A stretch of DNA of 64,000 bases from Chryseobacterium tructae (GTDB lineage: Bacteria > Bacteroidota > Bacteroidia > Flavobacteriales > Weeksellaceae). The position numbers and the translations under genes are program-made. Shown here piece by piece: positions 47,384-58,542 of this stretch (position 1 is the stretch's first letter; every line of letters begins with the position of its first letter). The notes under the pieces were generated by a model. The model worked only from the letters and a program-made list of their open reading frames with translations, searched no databases and was not told the DNA's origin. The stretch spans positions 1,984,001 to 2,048,000 of the forward strand of contig NZ_JAUFQR010000001.1 in the NCBI RefSeq assembly GCF_030409875.1. Direction: 5' to 3'.

Positions 47384-47998
47384 ATGCATATTGCAGTTAC
47401 AGGAAATATTGGAGCAGGAAAAACAACTTTAACTACGATGCTTTCTAAGCATTACGGATGGGATGCACAGTTTGAAGACGTAGATCACAACCCTTATCTG
47501 GAGGATTTTTATTCAGATATGAGTAAGTGGAGCTTTGCACTGCAGGTGTACTTTCTGGGAAGCAGATTCCGTCAGGTAAAAGAAATCAGAGAAAGCGGTA
47601 AAAATATTATTCAGGATCGTACTATTTATGAAGATGCTCACATCTTTGCTGAGAACCTTAATGATATGAACCTTCTTTCCGACAGGGATTTTAATAATTA
47701 TTCATCTGTTTTTGACTTGATGAAATCGTTTGTTTCAGCACCGGATCTTTTGATTTATCTGAAATCAGACGTTCCGAACCTGGTAAAGAAAATTTACAAA
47801 AGAGGACGTGAATACGAAGCGTCTATCAGTATTGAATATCTTTCAAAACTGAATCAGAAGTATGAAAAATGGATTTCCGGCTATACAGAAGGAAAACTTT
47901 TGATTATTGAAGTAGATGACCTTGATTTTGTAGAAAAACCGGAAGATTTTGGATTGATTTTGGAGAAAATTGAAGCAGAATTGCACGGTTTGTTTTAA
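47384..47998 (+). CDS. Deoxynucleoside kinase
   Basis: The 204-residue enzyme of the dNK/dCK family phosphorylates deoxynucleosides for salvage. The P-loop GNIGAGKTTL starts at residue 7. The substrate/catalytic motif QDRTIYEDAHIFAENL matches the DRS/ERS segment, and the LID arginine cluster KKIYKRGREYEASI is present. The base specificity cannot be read. Confidence 0.92.
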   Translation: MHIAVTGNIGAGKTTLTTMLSKHYGWDAQFEDVDHNPYLEDFYSDMSKWSFALQVYFLGSRFRQVKEIRESGKNIIQDRTIYEDAHIFAENLNDMNLLSDRDFNNYSSVFDLMKSFVSAPDLLIYLKSDVPNLVKKIYKRGREYEASISIEYLSKLNQKYEKWISGYTEGKLLIIEVDDLDFVEKPEDFGLILEKIEAELHGLF

Positions 47999-48086
47999 CA
48001 AACTTTTATCAAAGCATTAAGACAAGATCCATTGAATTCTTGTTAAATTTGTGATATGCAAGTTTAATTTTTTAAAATAATTAGAA

Positions 48087-48437
48087 ATGTTAGTTAAGGT
48101 TTTACATAACGGAAACTGTTCAAAATCAAATGCAGTATTAGAGTATCTTGATGAAAACGGAGTGTCTTTTGAGATCATTAATATCATAGAAGATCCCTTA
48201 AGTATTCTGGAGATTAAAACCGTATTGAAGAAACTTAATCAAAGTGTTTTTCATATCATTCGTAAAACAGATAAGATGTATATCGAAAATTATGCAGATA
48301 AAAATTATTCTGAAGAAGAATGGATCAAAATTCTATCCGAAAATCCTTCGCTGATTCAAAGGCCAATTTTGGTAAAAGGTTCAGTAGCGATGCTGGGAAG
48401 ACCAATTGAAAATGTGAAGTTCTTTATTGAGAAATAA
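48087..48437 (+). CDS. ArsC/Spx-like thioredoxin-fold protein
   Basis: The 116-residue protein of the ArsC family has the N-terminal HNGNCSKSNAVLEYL and the C-terminal RPILVKGSVAMLGRP motifs of glutaredoxin-coupled arsenate reductases. It is chromosomal and unrelated to the phosphatase-type reductase in the ICE. Without other arsenic genes nearby it may not act on arsenate. It is preceded by a TAAATTTG box at 48044. Confidence 0.85.
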   Translation: MLVKVLHNGNCSKSNAVLEYLDENGVSFEIINIIEDPLSILEIKTVLKKLNQSVFHIIRKTDKMYIENYADKNYSEEEWIKILSENPSLIQRPILVKGSVAMLGRPIENVKFFIEK

Positions 48438-48458
48438 TCATTGATACATATAAAATAA

Positions 48459-48495
48459 AAAAGAGTCCGTTTTACAAGTTAAAACGGACTCTTTT
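48459..48495. terminator. Bidirectional terminator
   Basis: Arms AAGAGTCCGTTTTA and TAAAACGGACTCTT with a short loop and A/T runs on both sides separate converging genes. Confidence 0.88.
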
Positions 48496-48535
48496 TATTT
48501 TCCAGAAAATACGATGCTGCTGGAAATTGAAAGCT

Positions 48536-49021
48536 CTAATGATCTTTGGTGTTTTCCTTTTTGTTTCCTTTGGGCTGTTGAATGGTATGATATAGTCCCT
48601 CCAGTTCTTTTGGGGGATAGCCTGCATCAAACATAGCAGAAGTGTAGGCAGTACCTCCTGAAGTAATGATCAAAGTAGCAGATAATGCCCGATCAGAATA
48701 CCTTCCTGTTGTAGGAGCTTTATAACTTGATATTTTGGAAAGATCAAGAGCTCCTGCTTGTCTTGCAATTTGCTCCCATTCAGAAGGATTCATTGCGTAT
48801 TTTGTAGAATCATCATTGTAAACGGTAATTTTATAAGTGGGTGTAAAAATGGAATTACGGTTAATTCCTCTTGTTCTTTCTGTTAATTGTATTTTTTCTA
48901 TTTTTTGTTGTTGAGTTGCGTTGGTTGATTTTTCTTCATTACTTCCATTTTTGTTTCGATTTGCACAGCAAATTGTTGATATTATTAAAATAATGCTTCC
49001 TAATGTTAAAAATACTCTCAT
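48536..49021 (-). CDS. Small lipoprotein, unrecognised
   Basis: The 161-residue protein has a lipobox-like ISTICC and a Ser/Asn/Glu-rich linker. A compact domain follows (YKITVYNDDSTKYAMNPSEW, SDRALSATLIITSGGTAYTS). It converges with the ArsC-like gene and diverges from the metalloprotease. No domain name can be assigned. Confidence 0.6.
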   Translation of the reverse strand: MRVFLTLGSIILIISTICCANRNKNGSNEEKSTNATQQQKIEKIQLTERTRGINRNSIFTPTYKITVYNDDSTKYAMNPSEWEQIARQAGALDLSKISSYKAPTTGRYSDRALSATLIITSGGTAYTSAMFDAGYPPKELEGLYHTIQQPKGNKKENTKDH

Positions 49022-49060
49022 TGTGTTATTTTTTATGTTATTTTAACTTTTGTTAAATAG

Positions 49061-49094
49061 TTGCTTTTTTAATGTATTTAATTATATATATTTG
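49061..49094 (+). promoter_or_regulatory. Predicted promoter of the M43 metalloprotease gene
   Basis: TTG at 49061 and TATATTTG at 49087 with a 23-base spacer fit the Bacteroidetes consensus, 22 bases before the start codon. Confidence 0.55.
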
Positions 49095-49116
49095 CTAAAT
49101 TATAAAAAATATACTA

Positions 49117-51176
49117 ATGAAAAACTCTATTATTTTAAAATCCTCTTTAGCCGTATTATTTTTTATGGGCGTAGGATTTTCAAATGCACAGAAGAGAGAT
49201 GAAGGAAAACCTTCAAAAAAAGTGTGGGAGAAAAGGGAACTTGACTCTAAAGGAACAGAAAAATGTGGAACGGTTGAAAACGAAGAAAACTTACAGAAGA
49301 AGTTTCCGAAAAGATTATCTACAGAACAGTTTGAAGCATGGATTGCTCCTTTGATTGAAAAAGCGAAAGCAGACAAGTCTCAGATAGGGAATGTAATTAC
49401 AATTCCGGTGGTAGTGCACGTTATTCACAGTGGTCAGAATGTAGGAGTTGCTCCTAATATTCCAGATGCTCAGGTAATATCTCAGCTTACTGTAATGACT
49501 AATGACTACAGAAGAAAAATTAATACTCCGGGTTATAATACCAATCCTGTAGGTGCTGATACTGAAATAGAATTTGTACTTGCAAAAGTAGACCCTAACG
49601 GAAACCCTACCAATGGAATCGACAGAGTAAACCTTTGTAGAGATTACTGGGGAAGAGGTGATGAAAGCCAGGGTTATACCAATTATCTAGACAGTATTGT
49701 AAAGACTAAGACCATTTGGGATCCTACCCAATATATGAATATGTGGAGCGTGGATTTTGCTGATAACGGTTTATTAGGATATGCTCAGTTTCCTTCTAAT
49801 TCTGGCCTAGATGGTCTGAATGCCAATATGGGCCTGCTACTACAGATGGAGTAGTTGCAGGATATTCTACTTTTGGTAGTATGGATTATAATGATGGTAC
49901 ATTCATCATGCAGCCTGGCTATGACAGAGGAAGAACAATGACTCACGAGGTAGGTCACTTCCTGGGATTGAGACATATCTGGGGAGATGATGATTGTGGG
50001 ACTGATTTTTGTGATGATACGCCTCAGGCACATACTGCAAACTATGAGTGTACTGATCCTATACCGAGTTGTACTAGTCCAAACATTTTTGAAATGGTTG
50101 AGAATTATATGGACTATACTAATGATACTTGTATGAATATCTACACTAACGATCAGAAAACAAGAATCAGAACGGTAATGGATAATTCTCCAAGGAGAAT
50201 GGAGCTGAAAGCATCTACTAAAGATCAGCCAATTGCTTTATTCCCAAATGATGCTGAAATAAAATATGATGGTGGATGTTCAGTAGGTATTGTGAATTGC
50301 GGGCAAGGAGCATTACGTCTGCTTATCACAAACAGAGGTACTAGTAATTTGACATCAGCTGTAATCTCTTATAGCATGAATGGAGGTGCTGCTCAGACAT
50401 ATAACTGGACAGGAAATCTTACTCAGGATAAATCAAGTGTGATTAATATTCCTGTTAATGCATCTATAGCTTCTTCACCGGTTTCTTTCTCTATTGCTTC
50501 TGTAAATGGAACTACGGACCAGAGAAGTACTAACAATACTACAACTGGTAACTATGTAAAACCTGTTGCTCCTCAGTATTTTGGAACAACTACAGTTACC
50601 TTTAAGTTACAAAGAGACAGATGGGGACAGGAGACAAGATGGAATCTTAAAAACAGCGCAGGACAGATTGTAAAATCAGGAAGATATGGTAATACCAATC
50701 CTGGTGCGGCAGATCCACAACTTATTACTCAGGTGTGGGATTTACCTGAGGATTGCTATGTGTTTACAATATCTGATGATTTTGGTGACGGTTTAACCGG
50801 ACAATTGGCAGGTGGTGTAACTGGATATGTAAAACTTATTACAGGTTCTGCAGGTACAGGACAGACTATCTTTGAATTGAATGGTGAATTCTCTTATGAA
50901 ACTAAAGCGTTTACTACAAAAGAAAGTTTATCAACTTCAGAAACAGCTAAGAAAAACACTTTTGGAGTATATCCTAACCCGGTTAATGATATTCTAAATG
51001 TTACAGGCCTTTCAGGAGAATCTCAATTTGAAATTCATAATGCTGTAGGGCAGATCGTGAAAAAAGGAAAAATTAATGATAGTAAGATTCATGTAGCTGA
51101 TCTTGTAAAAGGAGTGTATGTGATTACGATTAATAATGCTAAAGTTTCAGAGAGCATTAAGTTCGTTAAAAAATAA
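49117..51176 (+). CDS. Secreted M43 zinc metalloprotease with T9SS sorting domain (frameshifted)
   Basis: Adding one G to the GGG at 49830-49832 joins the fragments into a 686-residue protein. Order: signal peptide ending SNAQK, propeptide, M43 (pappalysin/cytophagalysin) catalytic domain with zinc motif HEVGHFLGLRH and a downstream Met-turn region NYMDYTNDTCMN, then a beta-sandwich region. A C-terminal type A sorting domain (FGVYPNPVNDILNVTGL ... GVYVITI) directs export by the type IX system to the cell surface or medium. It probably digests extracellular proteins. Confidence 0.92.
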
Positions 51177-51199
51177 ATACAGCAAAATAATAAGCTGAT

Positions 51200-51227
51200 A
51201 AAACCGCCTCTTAGCAGGGGCGGTTTT
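51200..51227 (+). terminator. Terminator of the metalloprotease gene
   Basis: The stem AAAACCGCC/GGCGGTTTT with a loop of about ten bases is followed by T residues. Confidence 0.85.
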
Positions 51228-51293
51228 TGTTATTTAAAAACAATTATATTTTTTTGAAGGAGTAAAGTTATCAAAAGAATAAAAAGCATAAAA

Positions 51294-51324
51294 AAACCGT
51301 TTCATTTTGATCATGAAACGGTTT
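51294..51324. terminator. Terminator of the DUF493 gene
   Basis: A perfect stem AAACCGTTTCAT/ATGAAACGGTTT has a 7-base loop and an A-rich run on its left side. It serves the minus-strand DUF493 gene that ends 6 bases to the right. Confidence 0.82.
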
Positions 51325-51329
51325 CTTGT

Positions 51330-51641
51330 TTACAATAGAATAACGCCTTCTATTTTTGATACTTCTTTATAAATTTTTACTACCTGATCTGCATCTAGAA
51401 CAAATGCGTTAATGTTGCAGGCTGTGTATTTTCCATTTTTGCTTTCGCGGTTTCCCAATGTAAATTTAATACCATCAAAAACTTTATAAATTTCAGTTAG
51501 TTTTGATTGATCTGTAGGAATGATAAATTTAAATAAATAATCCTCAGGAAAATCATGATGACCTTCCAGTTTCTCCTTTAAAGACTCGTAAAAATCTTCA
51601 GGACTTGCGTGTTGATTTCCTTGTAATATATCCATCTGCAA
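51330..51641 (-). CDS. DUF493 (YbeD-like) protein
   Basis: The 103-residue protein of the DUF493/YbeD family has FPEDYLFKFIIPTDQSKL and NGKYTACNINAFVLDADQV, a ferredoxin-like ACT-type fold thought to serve regulation. It is followed upstream by the DUF4197 gene. The Met at 51635 is an alternative start. Confidence 0.85.
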   Translation of the reverse strand: MQMDILQGNQHASPEDFYESLKEKLEGHHDFPEDYLFKFIIPTDQSKLTEIYKVFDGIKFTLGNRESKNGKYTACNINAFVLDADQVVKIYKEVSKIEGVILL

Positions 51642-51675
51642 TTGTTAATATAATATAAATATAACGATTTTTTTC

Positions 51676-52347
51676 CTATTTTCCAAATGGCCCTAATAGC
51701 GATTTAGAGTTCTGATGTTCATAATCTTCGATGATATTAAATAGACCGCTTACCAGTTGTTCAGAGGCAAGTTGACTCAGTCCTCCGGCGTTGACTGTAT
51801 TTTTATTTCCTCCTAAAAGGTTGCCAAGAAAATTACTTCCAGCTAAAGCTGTATTGATTGTTTTTACAATTCCATATTCATTCAGCTTTTCATCTACCTT
51901 GGGCGCAATAGCCGCAATAAGCTGTTGAGATGTTTTCTCCCTCAAAATTTGAGTAGCAGTGGTTCCATCAATGATGCGGGTTACATCCTGAGCATTTAAA
52001 CTGTTTACAGCTCCTTGTAATATCGGTTTAGAAGTATTTACAGTGTAAGCAGCTGCCTGGGCAATAAAATCCCTTTCTTTAGCAACTAATGAAGGTGCTA
52101 CTTTTTCCAACATGGAATTGATTTCTCTAAGCTCTTTCGGAAGCGCCTTGTCTACCATATTGTTTTGTAAAAAGGCTTCTTTATTGGTGTAAACGCCCAT
52201 TCCTTTATCAATACCATTGAGTAGCATCCTCTTAATAATAGAGAGTCCCATATCGGAAGTGGCCAGAGTTGTACAGGATTGTACGGTAGTGGTGATAACA
52301 GCACCGGTTCCTATAATAAGAGCCGCTGCAATGATATATTTTTTCAT
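51676..52347 (-). CDS. DUF4197 family exported protein
   Basis: The 223-residue protein has a hydrophobic leader ending in a possible lipobox (TTTVQSC), then the DUF4197 pattern: GLSIIKRMLLNGIDKGMGVY, ALPKELREINSMLEKVAPSL, DVTRIIDGTTATQILREKTS. Family function is unknown. The ATG at 52347 just before the leader is preferred over 52383, which adds a basic stretch. Confidence 0.85.
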   Translation of the reverse strand: MKKYIIAAALIIGTGAVITTTVQSCTTLATSDMGLSIIKRMLLNGIDKGMGVYTNKEAFLQNNMVDKALPKELREINSMLEKVAPSLVAKERDFIAQAAAYTVNTSKPILQGAVNSLNAQDVTRIIDGTTATQILREKTSQQLIAAIAPKVDEKLNEYGIVKTINTALAGSNFLGNLLGGNKNTVNAGGLSQLASEQLVSGLFNIIEDYEHQNSKSLLGPFGK

Positions 52348-52695
52348 TGTTCTTTTTATTGCTTTTTTCAAAAACTGCACCAAAGGTAAATACTATTTTG
52401 TATTTAACAAAATATTAATGATTAGTGAATTATTTGGTGATTATTTTGGTGGTAAATCTGATTTTGTAATTAGTGATATAATATTAAATTGATGCTTATT
52501 TTGGTTTTAAATTTATAAAATGTGATCGTATTGAATTTTTTGTATAAAAAAATACAATAGTTTTTGAATTTTTAAGATATGTTAACAAGTTTCGGTTTTT
52601 TTTCTATTTTTGGCTAATGTCTTCATTTGAGAAATTAATTGCTTCAAAATGAGACAATGTTGAAAATCTGATTGTACGAATAAAATTGAAACTAT
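52348..52695. other. Divergent regulatory region before the polysaccharide locus
   Basis: These 348 AT-rich bases lie between the DUF4197 gene and susC. A TATTTTTG box at 52605-52612 could be the -7 element for susC, but the -33 region is not convincing. No regulator gene or riboswitch is seen. Confidence 0.5.
52605..52612 (+). promoter_or_regulatory. Possible -7 box of the susC promoter
   Basis: TATTTTTG matches the Bacteroidetes -7 consensus 83 bases upstream of the susC start, leaving a leader of about 75 bases. Confidence 0.35.
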
Positions 52696-55516
52696 ATGAA
52701 ACAAAGTAATTTGAAATATTCATGTCTTATTGCTGTTCTTTACTTCGGTATGAATGTCAATGCTCAGACTCAGCCTAAAGATACTGCTGCCAAAGAGCAG
52801 AAGATCGAAGAGGTGGTTCTGATTGGATATGGATCTCAGAAAAAAGAGAACGTGACCGGTAGTATCGGGGTTGTTTCTGCTAAAGATTTAGCGAATAAGC
52901 CGAATGCCAATCCTCTGAGTTCTATACAAGGAAAAGTAGCTGGGGTTCAGATATTAAATTCCGGGGCGCCGGGAGGTTCACCCAGAGTGGATATCAGAGG
53001 TATTGGATCATTGACAGGTAAAACCGTTTTTATTGTTGATGGAATGATTACTGATGATATTTCTTTCTTAAGTCCTCAGGATATTGAGTCTATGAGTGTT
53101 TTGAAAGATCCTTCAAGTTTGGCTATTTATGGAGCAAGAGCATCCAATGGTGCTGTGATCATTAAAACCAAAACAGGAAGAGGGAAAAAACCGGTTTTTA
53201 ATTTTAACTCTTATCTAGGAATTAAAACCGTGACGAATGTTCCTAAAATGGTCAATTCAGATCAATATTTACAGTTGTATAATGAGAAACTTATCAATGA
53301 TAAGGCGAAAGATCCTGTGTTCTTAGACAGGTCATCATATCCTGCTGATACCGATTGGTTTAAAGAGATTTTTAGAACAAGTATTATTAACTCTAATGAT
53401 ATTTCTGCTTCAGGAGTTCTTGGAAAACTGAATTATTATGTAAGCGCAGGAAATCTTCAGGATGAAGGAAACCTGGCAGCAGGACAAGGAATTAATTCAG
53501 GAAGTGGATTTAACAGATTTACTACCAAAGTGAACCTGAGTTATAAAATTACGGATAACATTACGATCGGAAATAATTTCACTTTTTCAAAAATGCGTAC
53601 TGATGTTGTGCTTAATACTTTGTTGGATGCTTATTCATCTCCTCCGGTATATGCACCCATCAATCCAGCAACAGGAGATTATCAATATTTTAGTTTGGCT
53701 AAAGTTCCTAACTCCAGAGCAAAAATGGATTTATTCAGATCTCAAATTAGAGATGAGAGATTGTTGAATAACATCTGGGGAGAATATAAATTCTTAAAAG
53801 ATTTTACATTACGAATCAGTTATAGTTCAGATAATATCAATTCAAATAAGTATGAGTATACTCCAACATTTGGATATGTTCCTGTAGCAGACCAAAAACC
53901 GAATAAATTAATAACAAGAGATTCCAGAACGAGAAATTATATCTGGGATAATACATTAAGCTGGAAGAAGGACTTTGGAAAACATAATATAGAATTATTA
54001 GCAGGTTTTTCAAGAACAAGAAACTCCTATTCTCAAGCCTATGCCGAAGCGTTAAATGTAAACTATAATGGGAATAATACTTCTTTAGATATTTCTAAAG
54101 GAACAGACATTTATCGAACAGATTTTGAATTAGGAGGTAGAGATGTTGTTCCATATCAGGATAGGATTCAATCGTTTTTTGGAAGGGTTAATTATGATTA
54201 TGATGGAAAATACTTAGTGAATGCTTCAGTTCGTAGAGATGGAACGTCTAAATATTCTGCGAATGACAGATCTCGTGTATTTCCGGCGGTGAGTGCTGGA
54301 TGGGTGATTTCCAGAGAAAACTTTATGAATGAGCAGAATGTTGTTAATCTATTAAAATTAAGAGCAAGCTGGGGTAAACTAGGAAATCCGGATGTACAGA
54401 GAGCCTATACCTTAAATACAACTATTCTGGATGCTGGTGCCTATTTCGGAAATTCCGGATATCCTGCACAAACAATAGACAGGGTGATAGATCCAAATAT
54501 TGGGTGGGAAACCACAACAGGTAAAGATTTTGGATTGGAAATGGCCATGTTCAATAATAAACTGAAAATTGACGCTACTTATTTTGATAAAGATACCAAG
54601 GATGTAGTGTATGGTATTGTTCAGGGGACCGTTTCTGGTGCCTCTAACTGGAATAACTATGTTACCAATGCGTACTCTTTTAATAATAAAGGATTTGAAT
54701 TTTCAGTTAGCTATGATGCTAAGATCAATGATCATATAAAATTTGGGGTCTATGGAAATATGACCACTCTTAAAAATAGAATTACTTCTGTAGCTAATAA
54801 TTCTTATTTCAATGCAGGAGCAAGTTTATACGGTAATTCAATCATAAGATTACAGGAAGGAGAAGCAGTAGGTTCATACTATGGATATCAAGTTGTAGGG
54901 ATTTCCAGAATCAGGCAGAAGTAAATGCCTCAGCTGTTCAGAATGGAGCACAAGCTGGTGGATTTAAATTTGCAGATTTAGATGGCAATGGGGTAATAGA
55001 TGTAAGAGATAAAACATTTTTGGGAAGTCCTATTCCAAAAGGAACGTATGGATTCGGGTTGAATATGAACGTATATGATTTCGACTTCGCTATTGATTTC
55101 CAAGGTGTGTTTGGTAACAAAATTTACAATTTCAACAGAGAACAACGCTATGGAAACGAAAGTTGGGATCTGGATTTCTATAATAACAGATGGCATGGTG
55201 AAGGAACATCCAATATGTATCCGATGGCAACCAATAACCAAGCTATTATTTACCCAATAGCTTCTATGTAGAAGATGGAAGTTATATAAGAATCAGAAAT
55301 ATTCAAGTGGGGTATAACTTGCCTACATCATTGGCGAAATCGATGTCAATGACCAAATTAAGATTATACGTAAGTGCTCAAAACCCTTGGACTAGTTTTA
55401 AATATAACGGATTCTCACCTGAAATCTTAAATACCGACAGAGTACAAATGGGTGTGGATAATAACATCTATCCGATTTCAGCAATTTATACTGTTGGGCT
55501 TAATTTAACATTTTAA
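52696..55516 (+). CDS. SusC/RagA-type TonB-dependent receptor (two frame breaks)
   Basis: Adding one T to the TTT at 54902-54904 and one A to the AA at 55256-55257 gives a 940-residue receptor. Order: signal peptide ending NVNAQ, TonB box region IEEVVLIGYGSQ, plug domain (SSIQGKVAGVQILNSG, VDIRGIGSLTGKTVFIVDG), and a 22-strand outer-membrane barrel ending GLNLTF. The carboxypeptidase-like N-terminal extension common in SusC proteins is absent. With SusD it imports oligosaccharides using TonB energy. Both breaks fall in the last sixth of the barrel, and as written a receptor stopping at 54924 would be non-functional. Confidence 0.93.
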
Positions 55517-55528
55517 CAAGAAAGAATT

Positions 55529-56944
55529 ATGAAAAAGATATTTTTATCAATCGCGCTATTATCACTTGCAGCAAGTTGTAATGATTATTTAGATATAAAA
55601 CAAGAAGGGTATACGGAGGCAGCATCATTCTTCAAAACGCAAGATGATGCGATACAGGCAACAAGTGCGATCTATAGCTTTCTGAGAAGTTGGGAAAATT
55701 CGGCTTTTCCATATCAATTTGTATTTGGAGTACCGGCAGATGATGTGGTTAAAGGGTCTAACCCCGGAGATGCTTCTTTTATCAACGTATATGATAATTT
55801 TACGTATACCGTTAGTGATGACGGGATAAGAGGGTATTGGATCGGACAGTGGCAAGGTCTGAACAGTTGTAATCAGGTGATTACCAATGTTCCAAAAATT
55901 GATATGGATTCAGCGTTAAAAACAAGATTAGTTGCTGAAGCAAAAATGCTGCGAGCATACCTGTATTTTAACTTAGTAAGGATATATGGCGGCGTTCCTA
56001 TTTTTGATGGACTTCAGAGTAATTACAAAGTTCCTAGAAACTCAGTAGAAGAGGTGTATAACTTTATTATTTCTGATCTTACCAGTGCCGCAGAAATTCT
56101 TCCTCAGACCTATCCTGCTTCTGATTTAGGAAGAGTAACAAAAGGTGCAGCATTAGGCTTACTTGCCAAAGTATATCTTTATAAGAAAGACTGGCAAAAA
56201 GCATACGATACCTCTAACCAGGTAATGGCAATGGGGTATGATTTAGATCCTGATTTCAATCATGTGTTCAGACCATCAGGTGAATTTGGAAAAGAATCTG
56301 TTTTTGAAGTCAACTGTGATTGTATACCTCCATTGAAAGGAAGTCAGTATGCAGAAGTACAGGGTGTAAGAGACCAGTTTGGCTGGGGCTTCTTTACTCC
56401 TTCAAGCGCTCTTGAAAATGCATTTGAACCTGGTGATATCAGAAAAGAGCTTACCATCCTTAGAAACGGAGAGACTACTCCGGAAGGCGATTTAATCGCG
56501 ATGGGGGATGCTCAATCAGTAACTACTTATAACCAAAAGGTATATGTACCAAAAGCTTTGAATAAGAGTGCTTGTGGTTACGGATCTATTCAGAATATCA
56601 GAATTTTAAGATTTGCAGAAATTCTTCTGATCAATGCAGAGGCAGCTAACGAACTTGGGAATACCGCTGCAGCGACTACAAATCTTAATAGAGTAAGAAC
56701 CAGAGCAAAATTATCAGGAACTACTGCTACAACACAAGTAGCTCTTAGAACCGCTATCTGGAATGAGCGTAGAGTAGAGCTAGCAATGGAAGGAGATCGT
56801 TTTGTAGATCTTGTAAGAACAGGACAGGCATCTACAGTACTTGCTTCTTATGGATTCAAGACCGGGAAGAATGAATTATTCCCAATTCCATTTGATGCCA
56901 TCACCGAAAGTGCTGGAGTATTTACCCAGAACCCAGGATATTAA
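55529..56944 (+). CDS. SusD/RagB-family glycan-binding lipoprotein
   Basis: The 471-residue surface lipoprotein has a lipobox SLAASC and SusD-type tetratricopeptide helices (AEAKMLRAYLYFNLVRIYGG) leading to the C-terminal RTAIWNERRVELAMEGDRF, a hallmark of the family. It lies 12 bases after susC and forms the lid of that receptor, capturing the oligosaccharide. No break is seen. Confidence 0.95.
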   Translation: MKKIFLSIALLSLAASCNDYLDIKQEGYTEAASFFKTQDDAIQATSAIYSFLRSWENSAFPYQFVFGVPADDVVKGSNPGDASFINVYDNFTYTVSDDGIRGYWIGQWQGLNSCNQVITNVPKIDMDSALKTRLVAEAKMLRAYLYFNLVRIYGGVPIFDGLQSNYKVPRNSVEEVYNFIISDLTSAAEILPQTYPASDLGRVTKGAALGLLAKVYLYKKDWQKAYDTSNQVMAMGYDLDPDFNHVFRPSGEFGKESVFEVNCDCIPPLKGSQYAEVQGVRDQFGWGFFTPSSALENAFEPGDIRKELTILRNGETTPEGDLIAMGDAQSVTTYNQKVYVPKALNKSACGYGSIQNIRILRFAEILLINAEAANELGNTAAATTNLNRVRTRAKLSGTTATTQVALRTAIWNERRVELAMEGDRFVDLVRTGQASTVLASYGFKTGKNELFPIPFDAITESAGVFTQNPGY

Positions 56945-56959
56945 CCAATAACCAAAAAC

Positions 56960-56990
56960 TAGAGGAGAGTGAAAATTCTCCTCTAATTTT
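56960..56990 (+). terminator. Hairpin between susD and the glucanase gene
   Basis: A TAGAGGAGA/TCTCCTCTA stem with an 8-base loop is followed by ATTTT. It may attenuate rather than fully stop transcription, allowing more SusCD than enzyme. Confidence 0.65.
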
Positions 56991-57011
56991 ATAACCCATA
57001 ACCCGATATTA

Positions 57012-58403
57012 ATGAAAAGGACTCTATTATCAATTGCCGTAACCTCTTTATTCTTTACTTATTCTTGCAAAAATGCCCAGGTTTCAAAACCGGAAACGAG
57101 GAAGAATAATGTGGTTAAAAGTACAATCACAGACGAACAGCTCATGGATAAGGTGCAGAAAGATGCGTTAAAATACTTTTGGGACTACGCAGAACCCAAT
57201 TCTATGCTGGGAAGAGAACGTTACCATGAAGATGATATTTATCCGGATCATGATAAGCATGTGATTACCACTGGAGGATCAGGTTTTGGATTAGCAACCC
57301 TATTGGTAGGAGTGGAAAGAGGGTTTGTCCCAAGAAAAGAAGCTGTAAAAAGACTTACTCATATCATGGATTTTCTGGCCAAAGCAGATCGCCACAAAGG
57401 AGCATGGTCGCATTGGATCAATGGGGAAACAGGTAAAACAGTTCCTTTCGGAAAGAAAGATAATGGCGGAGATCTTGTAGAGACAGCATTTCTTACTTCA
57501 GGAATATTGATGGTTCGTGAATACTTCAAAAACGGAAACGCAGAAGAAAAAGCATTAGCCGCAAAATGTGATGAACTTTGGAAAGGAATTCAATGGAACT
57601 GGTATACCAAAGGAGGTGAAAAAGTACTGTATTGGCACTGGTCACCGGAATATCAATGGGAAATGAATTTCCCGCTTGAAGGCTACAATGAATGTCTCAT
57701 TACTTATATCCTTGCGGCATCTTCACCCACTTATTCTATAGATGCTGAAACTTATTATAAAGGCTGGACAAGAAACGGAACGTACCTTACAGACAAAACA
57801 AAATACGGATTACCTCTGTATGTAAAACATAACTATGCCGAAGAATACGGCGGGCCACTTTTCTGGGCTCAATATTCATACATAGGACTTGATCCGACAG
57901 GATTATCCGATAAACTAGTGAAAAACTATTTTGATATTAATAAAAATCAAACTCTTATCGATTACAAATACTGCGTTGAAAACCCTAAACAATGGAAAGG
58001 CTATGGCCCTAATTATTGGGGGCTGACTGCAGGATATACAAGAAATGAGGATGGCAGCACAGGCTATACCGCTCATATGCCAAGTAATGATAATGGAGTA
58101 ATCACTCCTACAGCGGCTTTGAGCAGTTTCCCATACACCCCAAAAGAATCCATGAATTTTCTTAGGTTTATATATACTCAAAAACCTGAATTTATAGGTT
58201 CAGCAGGGCCTTACGATGCGACATCTATCAATTACAACAATTGGTTTACCCCAAGATATCTGGCAATTGATCAAGGAACAATAGCGCCTATGATCGAAAA
58301 TTACAGAACAGGATTTCTCTGGAAGTTATTTATGAATGCTCCGGAAATCCAAAAAGGATTGAAAAAGCTAAGCTTTCAATCTACAAAATATGGAATAAAA
58401 TAA
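57012..58403 (+). CDS. GH144-type (glycoamylase-domain) endo-beta-1,2-glucanase
   Basis: The 463-residue lipoprotein (lipobox FFTYSC) has the 'glucoamylase family' alpha/alpha-barrel domain now placed mostly in GH144. Motifs include KYFWDYAEPNSMLGRERY, GGSGFGLATLLVGVERGFV, WHWSPEYQWEMNFPLEGYNE and GPNYWGLTAGY. Characterised GH144 enzymes such as CpSGL of Chitinophaga pinensis cut beta-1,2-glucan into sophorose-type oligosaccharides. Placement between SusCD and a GH3 beta-glucosidase supports that. The older automatic name glucoamylase is not supported by the architecture. Confidence 0.82.
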   Translation: MKRTLLSIAVTSLFFTYSCKNAQVSKPETRKNNVVKSTITDEQLMDKVQKDALKYFWDYAEPNSMLGRERYHEDDIYPDHDKHVITTGGSGFGLATLLVGVERGFVPRKEAVKRLTHIMDFLAKADRHKGAWSHWINGETGKTVPFGKKDNGGDLVETAFLTSGILMVREYFKNGNAEEKALAAKCDELWKGIQWNWYTKGGEKVLYWHWSPEYQWEMNFPLEGYNECLITYILAASSPTYSIDAETYYKGWTRNGTYLTDKTKYGLPLYVKHNYAEEYGGPLFWAQYSYIGLDPTGLSDKLVKNYFDINKNQTLIDYKYCVENPKQWKGYGPNYWGLTAGYTRNEDGSTGYTAHMPSNDNGVITPTAALSSFPYTPKESMNFLRFIYTQKPEFIGSAGPYDATSINYNNWFTPRYLAIDQGTIAPMIENYRTGFLWKLFMNAPEIQKGLKKLSFQSTKYGIK

Positions 58404-58542
58404 TAAAGATATATCTCATTGATTTAGTAGATAATGGAGGTTTTATATGATCATTTAACCCCCAATAATCTGCACAATCCGCACAATCTGCGAGAGAAAT
58501 AAAAACCAAATCCAATGGCTTTAGCCAAAACCTAATAATATT

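Noticed and set aside
48087..48437. ArsC-like gene as part of the arsenic-resistance system
   Set aside because: It is 45 kb away on the chromosome, of a different fold, and has no arsenic genes next to it.
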